From assembly GCF_014207745.1 (NCBI RefSeq), contig NZ_JACHJB010000001.1:496001-560000 (forward strand): a DNA stretch of 64,000 bases, written 5' to 3'. The notes beneath the pieces are model-generated. The model did not search any database. It was not told the origin of the DNA and saw only the letters and a list, made by a program, of their open reading frames with translations. The position numbers and the translations under genes are program-made. Shown here one piece after another: positions 29,167 through 37,864 of this stretch (position 1 is its first letter; every line of letters begins with the position of its first letter). Source of the stretch: Nonomuraea muscovyensis. Its GTDB lineage: Bacteria; Actinomycetota; Actinomycetes; Streptosporangiales; Streptosporangiaceae.

Positions 29167-29197
29167 GTGCGGCCGTCCCCGTCGGGGGCGGCCGCAC
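29167..29197 (+). terminator. Hairpin terminator after the moxR-DUF58-tgpA operon
   Basis: 14-bp stem (GTGCGGCCGTCCCC / GGGGGCGGCCGCAC, one T-G wobble) with a 3-nt GTC loop, 16 nt after the tgpA stop. The rest of the gap to 29472 shows no gene. Confidence 0.8.
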
Positions 29198-29472
29198 GGT
29201 CGTTCGTCAGGTGCCGTCGGTTCCGGTGGGTGCCGCCGCGTCGCAGGGGCGGCGTCTGGGGCGGCCGGCAAGGCGCCGGCGGAGGCGGGCGTCGGGGTGG
29301 ATCAAAGGGCGATCAGATCGGCCTGCCGTCGGGGCGGGACTCGTCCGGGCAGCTCGGCCGTCCGAATGGCCGGGCCGGCGCCCGGGTGGGGCGACCGGCT
29401 GAGCCGGGCGGCCGGTCGGGCCCGGGTGGCCGGCGTCCGAGGAAGCCGGCCGGGCCGTCCGGAGTGGTGTGG

Positions 29473-29865
29473 TCAGCGCTCGTCGTGCCGACGGCGCCAG
29501 CGCTCTTCCATCCGCTCCATGAAGCTGCCGCGCTGACGGCGTACCTGCTTGCCCGCAGGGGGCGCCCCGGGGGCCGGGGACGAGTCACCGAACCCGTTCA
29601 TACGTTTCCAGCTGGACAGGCCCCACAGACACGCGGCGAGCATGACCACGAAACCGCCGACGCCGAGCGGAATCAGGTTGATCACCACGCCGACCATCAG
29701 CAGGACGACGCCGAGAGCAAAGCCGATGGAGGCCTTGATCAGGCGACGCTTGTAATGGCTGCGTGGGTCACTGATCCTTACGGTGTTGGCCCACTTCGGG
29801 TCCTCGGCGTAGAGGGCCTGCTCGATCTGGTCGAGCAAGCGCTGCTCGTGCTCAGAGAGCGGCAC
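29473..29865 (-). CDS. DUF3040 membrane protein
   Basis: 130-residue protein. The N-terminus (M)PLSEHEQRLLDQIEQALYAEDPKWA is the DUF3040 signature and fixes the GTG start at 29865, with GGGAGG 6 nt upstream. Two adjacent TM segments lie at ~45-90, followed by a basic, R-rich tail (MEERWRRRHDER). It is widespread in actinobacteria, function unknown. It is convergent with tgpA and lies downstream of dinB on the same strand. Confidence 0.93.
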   Translation of the reverse strand: MPLSEHEQRLLDQIEQALYAEDPKWANTVRISDPRSHYKRRLIKASIGFALGVVLLMVGVVINLIPLGVGGFVVMLAACLWGLSSWKRMNGFGDSSPAPGAPPAGKQVRRQRGSFMERMEERWRRRHDER

Positions 29866-30069
29866 GGCGCCTCCCAAGGACAGCCCCAGGACGGGGAAGA
29901 CGGCAACGGACGACACGGGGTGTCCGAACCTCGCGGTCGGTTATCCCCAGAATACGAGGCTGTAGACGTAGGCGAAAGCAAACGTCCAACGCAGACCAAA
30001 CCGGAGGTGACGTCATGGCTCCATTGTGGGGCATCACCGCACCACTCCCCCCAAGTCGCGACATCCGCG

Positions 30070-31311
30070 TCATGCCTCCATTTCATCAAGTCTGCCGCGT
30101 ACAAGCGACGCCGGGAGCACCGCATCGGGCCCGAATCTCCGGATGGCCTTGTCCATGGCGCGTTCGGCCTCCCGCCATCCCGTCTCGCGCTCACCGAGAG
30201 CGAGCTGATGTGACGCCGAGTCGGCGGCACGCAGGTTTTCCATCCTGACGCCGACGAGGCGCAACCGCACCCGCTCCAGCCCGGCCGCCTCGAACAGCCC
30301 GCAGGCGGTGGCGTAGATCTCCTGGGCGACGTCGGTCGGCTCCTTGAGGGTGCGCGACCTGGTGATGGTGGAGAAGTCGGCACGGCGGAGCTTCACACTC
30401 ACCGTCCTGCCCACGTGGCCGCCTTTACGCAGCCTGGCGGCCACCTTTTCCGACAGGCGCAGCAACTCGCGCCTGATCACCTCGGGGTCGTCGACGTCGA
30501 CGGCGAACGTCTCCTCGTTGCCGATGCTCTTGTCGGGGGCGTGGGCGGTCACCGGCCGCTCGTCGCGCCCCCAGGCCAGCGCGGCCAGGTGGGTGCCCAC
30601 GGCCTGCCCCAGCTCGCGCTGGAGGGTCGCGGGCGGGACCCTGGCCAGGTCGCCCACGGTGCGGATGCCGAGGCGCACCAGGGCCTGCTCGGTGCGCTCG
30701 CCGACGCCCCACAGCGCCGAGACGGGCAGCGGGTGCAGGAAGGCCACGACCTCGTCGGCGGGCACCACCAGCAGGCCGTCGGGCTTGCACTGCTTGGAGG
30801 CGAGCTTTGCCACGAATTTGCTGCTCGCCACCCCCACCGAACAGGTGATGCCGAAGCGATCGAGCACCTGCGCCCTGATCAGCGCGGCGATCGCGCCGGC
30901 CGGGCCGAGCCGGCGCCGGGCGCCGCCCACGTCGAGGAACGCCTCGTCGGAGGCGATCGGCTCGACCAGCGGCGTGATCGCGTGGAAGATCTCCATCACG
31001 CCCCGGGAGACCTCGGCGTACTTGCCGTGGCTGGGCGGGATGACGGCCGCCTGCGGGCACAGCCGGCGCGCCCGGGACATGGGCATCGCCGAGTGCACAC
31101 CGTAGGCCCTGGCCTCGTAGGTGGCGCTGAGCACCACGCCGCGCCCCGCCGGCGAGCCCACGATCATCGGCCGGCCCCTCAGCTCCGGCCGGTCGAGCAG
31201 CTCGACGCTGGCGAAGAAGGCGTCCATGTCGACGTGGAGGATCGGGCAGCCGCTGTCATCGACCCCGGTCCGCGGAGCGGGGCCGATGCCTGTGATCTGC
31301 TTGCGGGACAC
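30070..31311 (-). CDS. dinB: DNA polymerase IV (Y family)
   Basis: Translesion polymerase. Palm/finger motifs: HVDMDAFFASVELL (~27-40), SATYEARAYGVHSAMPMSRA and ASDEAFLDVGGARRRLG (catalytic Asp-Glu pair), followed by thumb motif ASSKFVAKLASKQCKPDGLLVV and the HhH region LWGVGERTEQALVRLGIRTVGDLA. The little-finger domain is present to the end (413 residues). The start is GTG. No beta-clamp-binding QxxLxLF motif is obvious in the last residues (RGRLDEMEA). Confidence 0.96.
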   Translation of the reverse strand: MSRKQITGIGPAPRTGVDDSGCPILHVDMDAFFASVELLDRPELRGRPMIVGSPAGRGVVLSATYEARAYGVHSAMPMSRARRLCPQAAVIPPSHGKYAEVSRGVMEIFHAITPLVEPIASDEAFLDVGGARRRLGPAGAIAALIRAQVLDRFGITCSVGVASSKFVAKLASKQCKPDGLLVVPADEVVAFLHPLPVSALWGVGERTEQALVRLGIRTVGDLARVPPATLQRELGQAVGTHLAALAWGRDERPVTAHAPDKSIGNEETFAVDVDDPEVIRRELLRLSEKVAARLRKGGHVGRTVSVKLRRADFSTITRSRTLKEPTDVAQEIYATACGLFEAAGLERVRLRLVGVRMENLRAADSASHQLALGERETGWREAERAMDKAIRRFGPDAVLPASLVRGRLDEMEA

Positions 31312-31350
31312 GTCGTCGATTCTATCCGAACACGCGTTCTATGGCAGGAG

Positions 31351-32103
31351 TCAGTCTCGGTGGCCGAAGACGTGCAGCTGGGTCGCGACGTCGCGCAGCA
31401 CCGGGTGGGCGGCGGCGGCCTTCTCCAGCGCCACCAGCGCCTCGGCCGCGCCGGGCTCGCCGTCGACCAGCCGGCTGGGCACCAGGTCGGCGAAGACCCG
31501 CACGCCGTGGACGGCGCCCACCGCGAAGCCGGTCGCCCCCAGCAGCTCGGCGAGGGTCTCGGCGGTGTAGCGGCGCGGGGTGGGGTCGCGGTCGCCCCAG
31601 GTGCCCCTGGGGTCGGTCAGGGCGGTCCTGGCCTCGTCGAAGTGGCCGGCGAGCGCGCGGTGGATGGCGCTGGCGACGGGGTTGGCGGCGAGCACGCTCA
31701 CCGCGCCGCCCCGGCGCAGCAGCCCGGCGACGGCGGTCATCGCGCTGATCGGGTCCTCGACGTACTCCAGCACGCTGTGGCAGAGCACCAGGTCGGCGCT
31801 GTCGCCGTCGAGCAGCTCGGCGAGGTCGGCGGCGTCGCCCTGCAGCGCGCGCACGCTCACGCCCTTCTCCTTGGCGCGGCGCTCCAGCGCGGCCAGCGAG
31901 TCGGGGCTCGGGTCGACCACGGTGACGGTGTGGCCCCGCTCGGCCAGCGGCACGGCGAACCCTCCGGTGCCGCCGCCGGCGTCGACGATGTCGAGCCGGT
32001 CACGCCCGGTGGCCGCGGCCAGCTCGGTCAGCTGGGCCAGCAGCGCGTCCCAGACGACGGCGGTCCGCACCGCCGGGGTCCTCGTGACGCCTTCAGCACG
32101 CAA
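31351..32103 (-). CDS. Class I SAM-dependent methyltransferase
   Basis: 250-residue methyltransferase of the Methyltransf_11/25 type. SAM motif I is DIVDAGGGTGGFAVPLAERGH (~38-58), the acidic loop is VVDPSPDSLAALERRA and motif IV is DLVLCHSVLEYV. The C-terminal half resembles CmoA/UbiE-like enzymes but the substrate cannot be read. The likely start is TTG at 32103, with AAGGAGG about 10 nt upstream. It lies 39 nt downstream of dinB's start on the same strand. Confidence 0.88.
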   Translation of the reverse strand: MRAEGVTRTPAVRTAVVWDALLAQLTELAAATGRDRLDIVDAGGGTGGFAVPLAERGHTVTVVDPSPDSLAALERRAKEKGVSVRALQGDAADLAELLDGDSADLVLCHSVLEYVEDPISAMTAVAGLLRRGGAVSVLAANPVASAIHRALAGHFDEARTALTDPRGTWGDRDPTPRRYTAETLAELLGATGFAVGAVHGVRVFADLVPSRLVDGEPGAAEALVALEKAAAAHPVLRDVATQLHVFGHRD

Positions 32104-32235
32104 CGTGGGCTCGCCTCCTTCTTGCTCCTCGAACGCGCCCCAGCCTACGCCGTCGGGGCCTCCCCCACGTCTGCCGAGGGGTGCCCGCGCCCCGGTTGCC
32201 GCGCGGGCCGCCGGCGGGCGAGGATGAGGAGGTGA

Positions 32236-32517
32236 TCATCGAGGCCGACGTCCGGCGGGCCGGCGGCGCACCAGCGGGGGCACCAGGTGGGCGACCGTCG
32301 CCGACAGCGCCGCGCGCCGTCCGGCACCGCCTCGCCGTCCGGCTCGGAACAGCCGACGGGCGACCAGCAGCTCCAGCGTGAGCACGGTGGCCGCCGCCGC
32401 CTCGGCCGCCACCGGCATCGGGGCAGGCAGCGGCACGCCGGCAGCGAGCACGACGAGGAGCAGGAGTTCGAGGGGTGGCACGACGGAGAGGACGGCACGG
32501 GCCGTCCTGAGCGGCAC
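32236..32517 (-). CDS. Small membrane protein, unknown
   Basis: 93 residues from the GTG at 32517 (GGGAG upstream). The GC-rich third codon positions support coding. It has one or two hydrophobic segments (SVVPPLELLLLVVLAAGVPL at ~10-30 and MPVAAEAAAATVLTLELLVA at ~33-52) and a very basic C-terminal half (RRLFRAGRRGGAGRR). No family recognised. An in-frame ATG at 32562 is an alternative start. It lies between nusB and the methyltransferase on the same strand. Confidence 0.55.
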   Translation of the reverse strand: MPLRTARAVLSVVPPLELLLLVVLAAGVPLPAPMPVAAEAAAATVLTLELLVARRLFRAGRRGGAGRRAALSATVAHLVPPLVRRRPAGRRPR

Positions 32518-32612
32518 GGTGTCTCCCTGGGGGCCGAAGTGGTGACGGTCCCCCTGAGACACGTTGACGTCGCGTCAAGGTCAAGCGAGTGGCTGCCGCC
32601 GCCCGCGCCCGT

Positions 32613-33023
32613 TCAGAGCGTCAGGCTGGGCTTGAGCTGCTTGAAGCGGGCCAGCAGCCCGTTGACGAACTGCGGCGACTCGTCCGTGGACAGCTCGCCG
32701 GCCAGGTGCACCCACTCGCTGATGACGACGCCCTCGGGCACGTCGGGCATCCACAGCAGCTCGTAGGTGCCGCCGCGCAGGAGGTTGCGGTCGACGGCCG
32801 GCATGCGGTCGAGACTCCAGCCCTCGGAGTAGGTGGTGATCAGCTCGTCGATGCGGGCCTGGTGCCGGGCGACGCCCTCGACGAGGGCCGAGGTGTATTC
32901 GTTGACCGGCGGCTCCTTGCGCTCGACGCGCTCGGCGAGGATCCGCAACGGATCCTCGCCGCGGAGCTCGGACTCGAAGAGGATGTCGAGCGCGCGCCTG
33001 CGTGCTTTGCCCCGGGCCGACAC
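32613..33023 (-). CDS. nusB: Transcription antitermination factor NusB
   Basis: RNA-binding partner of NusE (S10) in rRNA antitermination. The GTG at 33023, 1 nt after the efp stop, gives 136 residues beginning SARGKARRRALDILFESELRG. The rest has YTSALVEGVARHQARIDELI, DRNLLRGGTYELLW and AGELSTDESPQFVNGLLARF, all NusB signatures. The efp-nusB order is typical of Gram-positive genomes. Confidence 0.96.
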   Translation of the reverse strand: MSARGKARRRALDILFESELRGEDPLRILAERVERKEPPVNEYTSALVEGVARHQARIDELITTYSEGWSLDRMPAVDRNLLRGGTYELLWMPDVPEGVVISEWVHLAGELSTDESPQFVNGLLARFKQLKPSLTL

Positions 33024-33024
33024 C

Positions 33025-33585
33025 TCAGGCCCGGCCGAGGTACTCGCCGCTGCGCGTGTCGACCTTGACCCGCTCACCGGTCGTGATGAACAGCGGCACC
33101 TTGATCTCGGCGCCGGTCTCCAGCGTGGCGGGCTTGGTGCCACCGGTGGAGCGGTCGCCCTGCAGGCCCGGCTCGGTGGTCGCGATGGTCAGCTCGACGG
33201 CCGCCGGCAGGTCGACGTAGAGCGCCGCGCCCTCGTTGAAGGCGATGGTGGCCAGAGTGTTCTCCAGCATGTAGTTGGCGGCGTCGCCCACGGTGGCGGC
33301 GGGCACGTTGACCATGTCGTAGGTCTCGGTGTCCATGAAGACGAAGTCGTCGCCGTCACGGTAGGAATACTGCATCTCGCGCTTGTCGACGTTGGCCACG
33401 TCGACCTTCACGCCGGCGTTGAAGGTCTTGTCGACGACTTTGCCGGACAGCACGTTCTTGAGCTTGGTGCGGACGAACGCGCCGCCCTTGCCCGGCTTGA
33501 CGTGCTGGAACTCCACAACGGCCCACAGCTCACCGCCGTCGAGCCTCAGCACTATGCCGTTCTTGAGGTCGTTGGTCGTCGCCAC
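33025..33585 (-). CDS. efp: Elongation factor P
   Basis: Rescues ribosomes stalled at polyproline stretches; many proteins in this window (FtsI, FtsL, FtsZ tail, DivIVA linker) are proline-rich. The 186-residue product has the three-domain EF-P layout: N-terminal KOW-like domain with the loop [16 protein letters not shown] (exposed Lys), the middle domain with [21 protein letters not shown], and the C-terminal OB domain ending [10 protein letters not shown]. The GTG start has GGGAGAG upstream. Confidence 0.97.
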   Translation of the reverse strand: MATTNDLKNGIVLRLDGGELWAVVEFQHVKPGKGGAFVRTKLKNVLSGKVVDKTFNAGVKVDVANVDKREMQYSYRDGDDFVFMDTETYDMVNVPAATVGDAANYMLENTLATIAFNEGAALYVDLPAAVELTIATTEPGLQGDRSTGGTKPATLETGAEIKVPLFITTGERVKVDTRSGEYLGRA

Positions 33586-33611
33586 TCGATACTCTCCCGC
33601 GTGCGGCCGCT

Positions 33612-34652
33612 CTAAAGGACGAGCAGCTCCTTGGTCGTCTTCGTGAGGAGTTCCGGCCCGCCCTCACGTGTCACGAGGGTGTCCTCGATGCGAACCCCGC
33701 CCTGCCCGGGAAGATAGACCCCCGGCTCGACGGTGATCGGAACTCGATCCTCTAGTTTACCGGTCCGCGAAGGGCCCAGGAACGGGTCTTCGTGGATCTC
33801 CAGGCCGACGCCGTGTCCGAGGCCGTGCCGGAAGTGGTCGCCGTGCCCGGCGGCCTCGATGACGGAGCGCGCGGCGGCGTCCACCTCCTTGGCCTCGGCG
33901 CCCGGCGCGAGCGCCTCCCGGCCCGCGCGCTGGGCCGTGGCGACGAGGTCGTAGATCTCCCGCTGCCAGGCCGCGGGCTCGCCCAGGCTGACGGTGCGGG
34001 TCATGTCGGAGTGGTAGCCCCGATGGCGGGCGCCGAAGTCGAGGGTGACCAGGTCACCGGCGCGCAACGGCCTGGCGGTGGGCGCGTGGTGCGGGACTGC
34101 GCCGTTCTCCCCCGCCGCGACGATGCTGTCGAACGCGGGCCCGTCGGCGCCCAGCTCGGCCATGCGCGACTCCAGGAGGCGGGCGACGTCGCGTTCGGTC
34201 GCGCCGGGCCTGATGCCGCCCCGGCCGACCAGATCGGCGAACGCCTGGTCGGCGATCGCGCAGGCGGTGCGGAGGTGCTCCAGCTCCTCGTCGTCCTTCA
34301 CCTCACGCAGCCGTTCCACCAGCGGGGGCAGCGGCACCAGCCCCTGTCCCAGCCGCTGGAACGTCGCCACGGTCATGTGCGCGGCCTCGATGCCGGCACC
34401 GGGGACGGCGAGCCGGGCGGCCACGTCGGACGCCTCGACGGCCTCCAGGCCGAGGGCACGCGTCTTGTCGATGTAGCGGTTGTCGGTGGCCAGCAGCGCC
34501 GAGCCGTCGGCCCTGACCAGGACGGCCGCGTTGGAGCTGTCCAGGCCGGTGAGGTAGCGCACGTTGACGCGGGAGGTGACGAGCAGGGCCTCGACGTGGT
34601 GGGCGGCCAGCAGCGCCGCCAGCCGGGCCCGCCGCTCGGGGAGGATGGTCAT
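33612..34652 (-). CDS. Xaa-Pro aminopeptidase / M24 metallopeptidase (PepP/PepQ type)
   Basis: Cytosolic peptidase that cleaves N-terminal residues next to proline. It has an N-terminal creatinase-like domain (~1-125) and a pita-bread catalytic domain. The five metal ligands are visible: two Asp in [19 protein letters not shown], His in [16 protein letters not shown], and Glu in [17 protein letters not shown]. Length is 346 residues. It sits directly upstream of efp, a common arrangement (pepQ-efp-nusB). PepP versus PepQ substrate choice cannot be settled. Confidence 0.94.
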   Translation of the reverse strand: MTILPERRARLAALLAAHHVEALLVTSRVNVRYLTGLDSSNAAVLVRADGSALLATDNRYIDKTRALGLEAVEASDVAARLAVPGAGIEAAHMTVATFQRLGQGLVPLPPLVERLREVKDDEELEHLRTACAIADQAFADLVGRGGIRPGATERDVARLLESRMAELGADGPAFDSIVAAGENGAVPHHAPTARPLRAGDLVTLDFGARHRGYHSDMTRTVSLGEPAAWQREIYDLVATAQRAGREALAPGAEAKEVDAAARSVIEAAGHGDHFRHGLGHGVGLEIHEDPFLGPSRTGKLEDRVPITVEPGVYLPGQGGVRIEDTLVTREGGPELLTKTTKELLVL

Positions 34653-34710
34653 GGCGCCAATGTACGCGCCCGCCCACCGGGCCGGGCGGCGGCCGGACCG
34701 GACGGCGGAG

Positions 34711-36180
34711 CTACAGGCGCCAGTCCCGCATGAAGTCGGCCAGCGGGCCGGTGGTGGGCACCTCGCCCCTCCGCTGCCCCTTCTCCAGGTCGCGCAGGAC
34801 GTCGCGGATCTGGTCGCGACCCGCGTCCTCCTTGCCCTCCAGGAACTTGCGCGCGGCTTTCCTGATCTTGTCGTGGGCCTTGGCCGCCGTCCTCGGCTCG
34901 ATCTGGCCCATGCCCTCGGCGGCCGTCACGTTCTCGTCGAACACGCGCAGCCATGTCGCCCACCCGCCACGCGGGACGGAGTCGCTGAGCGTGGCCTTGG
35001 GCGGGGGCACGGTGGTCTCGACCAGGCGGGTGGGCGAGGGCGAGGGCGACGGTGAGGGCTCGGCGGGGGGCGCCGTCGTGGTGGCCGGGGAGGGCGTGGG
35101 CGCGGCGACCGGCTCGTCGCGCGACCCGCCCCACAGCACCAGGCCGACGGTCACGGCCGCGATCACCACCAGGGCGGCGCCCAGTTGCAGGAACAGCCGC
35201 CGGTTCGAGGCGGCCTTGGGGTCGTCCGGTGGGAGGTCGAAGACGGCGGTGTCGCCGGCCCGCGGATGCGCTTGCGGCGGGCCGGCCTGCTGGAACCTCG
35301 CACCCGTCACGGGAACGGCCGCCACCGGGCCCTGGGGGGCCGTGGCAGCGCCCCCTGCAGCGCCCCCTGAAGCGCCCCCGGGGACCGGGCCGGGAGCCGG
35401 CCGGGGCCGGGCGATGGCGGCCAGGGTGCGGCGTACCGACTCCCCGCTGGAGGGGCGGGCGGCGGGGTCCTTGGCGAGCAGGGTGAGCACCAGCCTGTCC
35501 AGCTCGGCGGGGACCTCCGGACGGTGCCTGCTGGGCGGCGCGGGCTCGGCGGTCCGGTGCCCCTCGGCGATCTCCTCGGGGGTTCCCTGGAACGGCGGCC
35601 GCCCGCACAGCAGTTCGTAGCAGACGCACCCGAGCGCGTACATGTCGGCGGGGGCCTCGGCGGCGCGCCCGGCCAGCCGTTCGGGGGCGGTGTAGGCGAT
35701 GCGGCCGGGCGACGGCGGCCGGCCGGCCGGGCCGAATCCCACGACCTTCAGCACGCCGCTGGCCGCCCGCCGGAAGCTGCCGGGCTCCACCTCGCCGTGC
35801 GCGACCCCGGCCCGGTGGGCCGCGTCGAGCCCTGCGGCGGCCTGTCCCACCAGGTCGCACGCCTCCACGATCGACAGCGGGCCGCGGGCCGCCTCCTCCT
35901 CCAGGCTCTCCCCGGTGAGGAACTCGGTCACCAGGTACGGCGTGCCGTCCTGGTCGCCCACGTCGAGCACCATGGCGACGTTCGGGTGGATGACCCGGGC
36001 CACGGCCTGGGCGTGCCGTTCCAGCACGTCGCGGGCGGCGCCGGCCCCGAGCACCCGCACGGCCACGGTCCAGTCGGCCCGCGTGTCGTAGCCCCGCCAC
36101 ACTTCTCCCATCGGCCCGCTGCCGATGCGCTCATCGAGCCGGTAGCGGCCAGCGATCATGGACGGCGCTTGGTCCGACAT
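34711..36180 (-). CDS. Membrane Ser/Thr pseudokinase
   Basis: 489 residues from the ATG at 36180 (GGAG upstream). A protein-kinase fold spans ~12-265 with a glycine loop (IGSGPMGEV) and an APE region (RIAYTAPERLAGRAAEAPADMYALGCVCYELLCG). All three catalytic motifs are altered: VAIK lysine is Arg (VAVR, R42), HRD is HGE (128-130) and DFG is GFG (148-150). It is therefore predicted to be inactive as a phosphotransferase, though ATP or protein binding is possible. A proline-rich linker, one TM (~RRLFLQLGAALVVIAAVTVG), a T/P/S-rich stretch and an extracellular helical domain ending ADFMRDWRL follow. Located alone between pepP/Q and the symporter gene. Confidence 0.88.
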   Translation of the reverse strand: MSDQAPSMIAGRYRLDERIGSGPMGEVWRGYDTRADWTVAVRVLGAGAARDVLERHAQAVARVIHPNVAMVLDVGDQDGTPYLVTEFLTGESLEEEAARGPLSIVEACDLVGQAAAGLDAAHRAGVAHGEVEPGSFRRAASGVLKVVGFGPAGRPPSPGRIAYTAPERLAGRAAEAPADMYALGCVCYELLCGRPPFQGTPEEIAEGHRTAEPAPPSRHRPEVPAELDRLVLTLLAKDPAARPSSGESVRRTLAAIARPRPAPGPVPGGASGGAAGGAATAPQGPVAAVPVTGARFQQAGPPQAHPRAGDTAVFDLPPDDPKAASNRRLFLQLGAALVVIAAVTVGLVLWGGSRDEPVAAPTPSPATTTAPPAEPSPSPSPSPTRLVETTVPPPKATLSDSVPRGGWATWLRVFDENVTAAEGMGQIEPRTAAKAHDKIRKAARKFLEGKEDAGRDQIRDVLRDLEKGQRRGEVPTTGPLADFMRDWRL

Positions 36181-36280
36181 ATCTCCGCCAATAACTCCAG
36201 AAACGGCATTTCGATCAACCATAGGGCCCAGGACCACCCGGCATGCCCACATCGGCCGCCCGGCATGGCCGAACACACGT

Positions 36281-36312
36281 GAGGACGGGGGCGCCGGGCG
36301 CTCCCCGTCCTC
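36281..36312 (-). terminator. Hairpin terminator after the DAACS symporter gene
   Basis: Arms GAGGACGGGG and CCCCGTCCTC (10 bp) enclose a second stem GCGC/GCGC with one bulged base. It starts 16 nt after the symporter stop and precedes the pseudokinase gene. Confidence 0.75.
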
Positions 36313-36327
36313 ACCGGTGGCGGGCCG

Positions 36328-37650
36328 TCAGGCCGTCGCGGGCTCCGGCGCCCGCGGCGTCGCGGCCCGCGCACCGTCCAGCGGGCGCGGCGGCGCGTTG
36401 AAGGTCGCCACGTCCAGGCGGCCCTCCGAGCGGGCCACCAGCACGGGGACGACCATCTGCCCCGCCACGTTCGTCGCGGTCCTGATCATGTCGAGGATCG
36501 GGTCGATGGCCAGCAGCAGGCCGACGCCCTCCAGCGGCAGCCCGAGCGTGCTCAGGGTCAGCGTGAGCATGACGGTCGCGCCCGTCAGCCCGGCGGTGGC
36601 GGCGGAGCCGACGACCGAGACGAAGGCGATGAGCAGGTAGTCGCCCACCCCGAGCGGCACCCCGAAGACCTGCGCGACGAAGATCGCGGCCAGGGCCGGG
36701 TAGACCGACGCGCAGCCGTCCATCTTGGTGGTGGCGCCGAACGGCACGGCGAAGGAGGCGTAGTCGCGGTCCACGCCGTTGCGCTCGACCGTGACCCGCT
36801 GCGTCAGCGGCAGCGTGCCGACCGACGACCGGGAGACGAACGCCAGCTCGATCGCCGGCCAGGCGTTGCGGTAGAAGGTGACCGGGTTGACCTTGCCCCA
36901 GAACGCGAGCAGCGCCGGGTAGACCGCCAGCAGCACGACGAAGCAGCCGGCGTAGACGGCGACGCTGAACTTGGCGAGCGGCGCCAGCAGGTCCCAGCCG
37001 TAGGTGGACACGGCCTTGCCGATGAGACCGGCGGTGCCGATGGGCGCGAGGCGGATGACCCACCACAGCGCCTTCTGCACCAGCTCCAGCACGGAACGGG
37101 CGAGGTCGAGGAACGGCCGGGCCGGCTCGCCCACCGCGAGGGCCGCGGCGCCGAGCACCGCGCCGAGGAAGACGATCTGCAGGACGTTGACCTCGGTGAA
37201 GGCCGTCACGACGTTGGTCGGCAGGATGCCGGTGACGAAGTCGAGCCAGGTTCCGGCACCCTCGGTGTCGACGGCCTTGGCCGCGCCGGTGTCGATCGTG
37301 ACGCCGCGGCCGGGGTCGACGAGGAGGCCGATGCCGATGGCGATGGCCACCGCGAGGGCGGCGGTGCCGAGGAACCACAGCAGCGTCTTGGTGGCCAGCC
37401 GGGCGGCGCCGCTGACGTTGCTCAGGTTGGCCACGCTGACCAGCACGGCGGTGAAGACGAGCGGCGGCACGGCGAGCTTGAGGAGCTGGACGAAGATCTG
37501 GCCGACCCGGGTCAGGGTCTCGGTGAGCCAGGCCACGTCCCAGATCCGGGCGGCGAATCCGAGGGCCACGCCGGCGGCGAGGCCCAGCAGCAACTGCAGG
37601 GAGAAACTGAATCTCTTCACGGGAGAGAGAACCTTCGTGAGGTACGGCAC
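36328..37650 (-). CDS. Dicarboxylate/amino acid:cation symporter (DAACS family)
   Basis: Na+- or H+-coupled importer of the GltP/DctA/TcyP fold, 440 residues with eight TM segments and two re-entrant loops. Typical motifs: LLKLAVPPLVFTAVLVSVANLSN, SSVGTLPLTQRV (the serine-rich hairpin HP1), FAVPFGATTKMDGCA and LPLEGVGLLLAIDPILDMIRTATNVAGQ (substrate-binding end of TM8). Start is GTG at 37650; an in-frame GTG at 37620 is possible. The substrate is not readable from sequence alone. A leader peptide with two Cys codons lies 50 nt upstream, which points to cystine or another sulfur compound (TcyP is a DAACS cystine importer). Confidence 0.9.
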   Translation of the reverse strand: MPYLTKVLSPVKRFSFSLQLLLGLAAGVALGFAARIWDVAWLTETLTRVGQIFVQLLKLAVPPLVFTAVLVSVANLSNVSGAARLATKTLLWFLGTAALAVAIAIGIGLLVDPGRGVTIDTGAAKAVDTEGAGTWLDFVTGILPTNVVTAFTEVNVLQIVFLGAVLGAAALAVGEPARPFLDLARSVLELVQKALWWVIRLAPIGTAGLIGKAVSTYGWDLLAPLAKFSVAVYAGCFVVLLAVYPALLAFWGKVNPVTFYRNAWPAIELAFVSRSSVGTLPLTQRVTVERNGVDRDYASFAVPFGATTKMDGCASVYPALAAIFVAQVFGVPLGVGDYLLIAFVSVVGSAATAGLTGATVMLTLTLSTLGLPLEGVGLLLAIDPILDMIRTATNVAGQMVVPVLVARSEGRLDVATFNAPPRPLDGARAATPRAPEPATA

Positions 37651-37677
37651 GACTCGGCGTGCGGTGACGGGGAGGGC

Positions 37678-37701
37678 GATCGGGCGCGTCAGCGCGCGAT
37701 C
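37678..37701 (-). promoter_or_regulatory. Hairpin overlapping the leader-peptide stop codon
   Basis: Minus-strand arms GATCG-C-GCGC and GCGC-C-CGATC around a TGAC loop (9 pairs, one C-C mismatch). It includes part of the leader stop codon and lies 27 nt before the symporter start. A stalled ribosome on the leader would cover it. Role in attenuation is inferred. Confidence 0.45.
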
Positions 37702-37771
37702 AGCGACAGAGGGACCCCAGCACGCGGCACAGGTCGATGTGCAGCCGCTCCACGAGCCGCACGATGATCAC
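37700..37771 (-). CDS. Cysteine-containing leader peptide upstream of the DAACS symporter
   Basis: 23-residue frame starting GTG at 37771 with GAGG 7-8 nt upstream. It contains LVERLHIDLCRV and ends GSLCR, with Cys at positions 15 and 22. The LHIDLCR...LC pattern matches the family of short actinomycete leader peptides annotated upstream of sulfur and cysteine genes, which are thought to sense cysteine supply by ribosome pausing. Here it precedes a transporter gene by 50 nt. The similarity is recalled from the family, not searched. Confidence 0.75.
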   Translation of the reverse strand: MIIVRLVERLHIDLCRVLGSLCR

Positions 37772-37864
37772 CGAAAACCTCACGAGTGTGTGCAACATCC
37801 CGTGCGGACCGTTGTATTCCCGTATCGGGCGATCGTTCCTCCGGGCCCAGGAGGGCTCCTGAGG

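Noticed and set aside
32564..32578. TTGACG-TCG-CGTCAA palindrome upstream of the small membrane protein
   Set aside because: Could be an operator, but no regulator is nearby and it is short enough to arise by chance.
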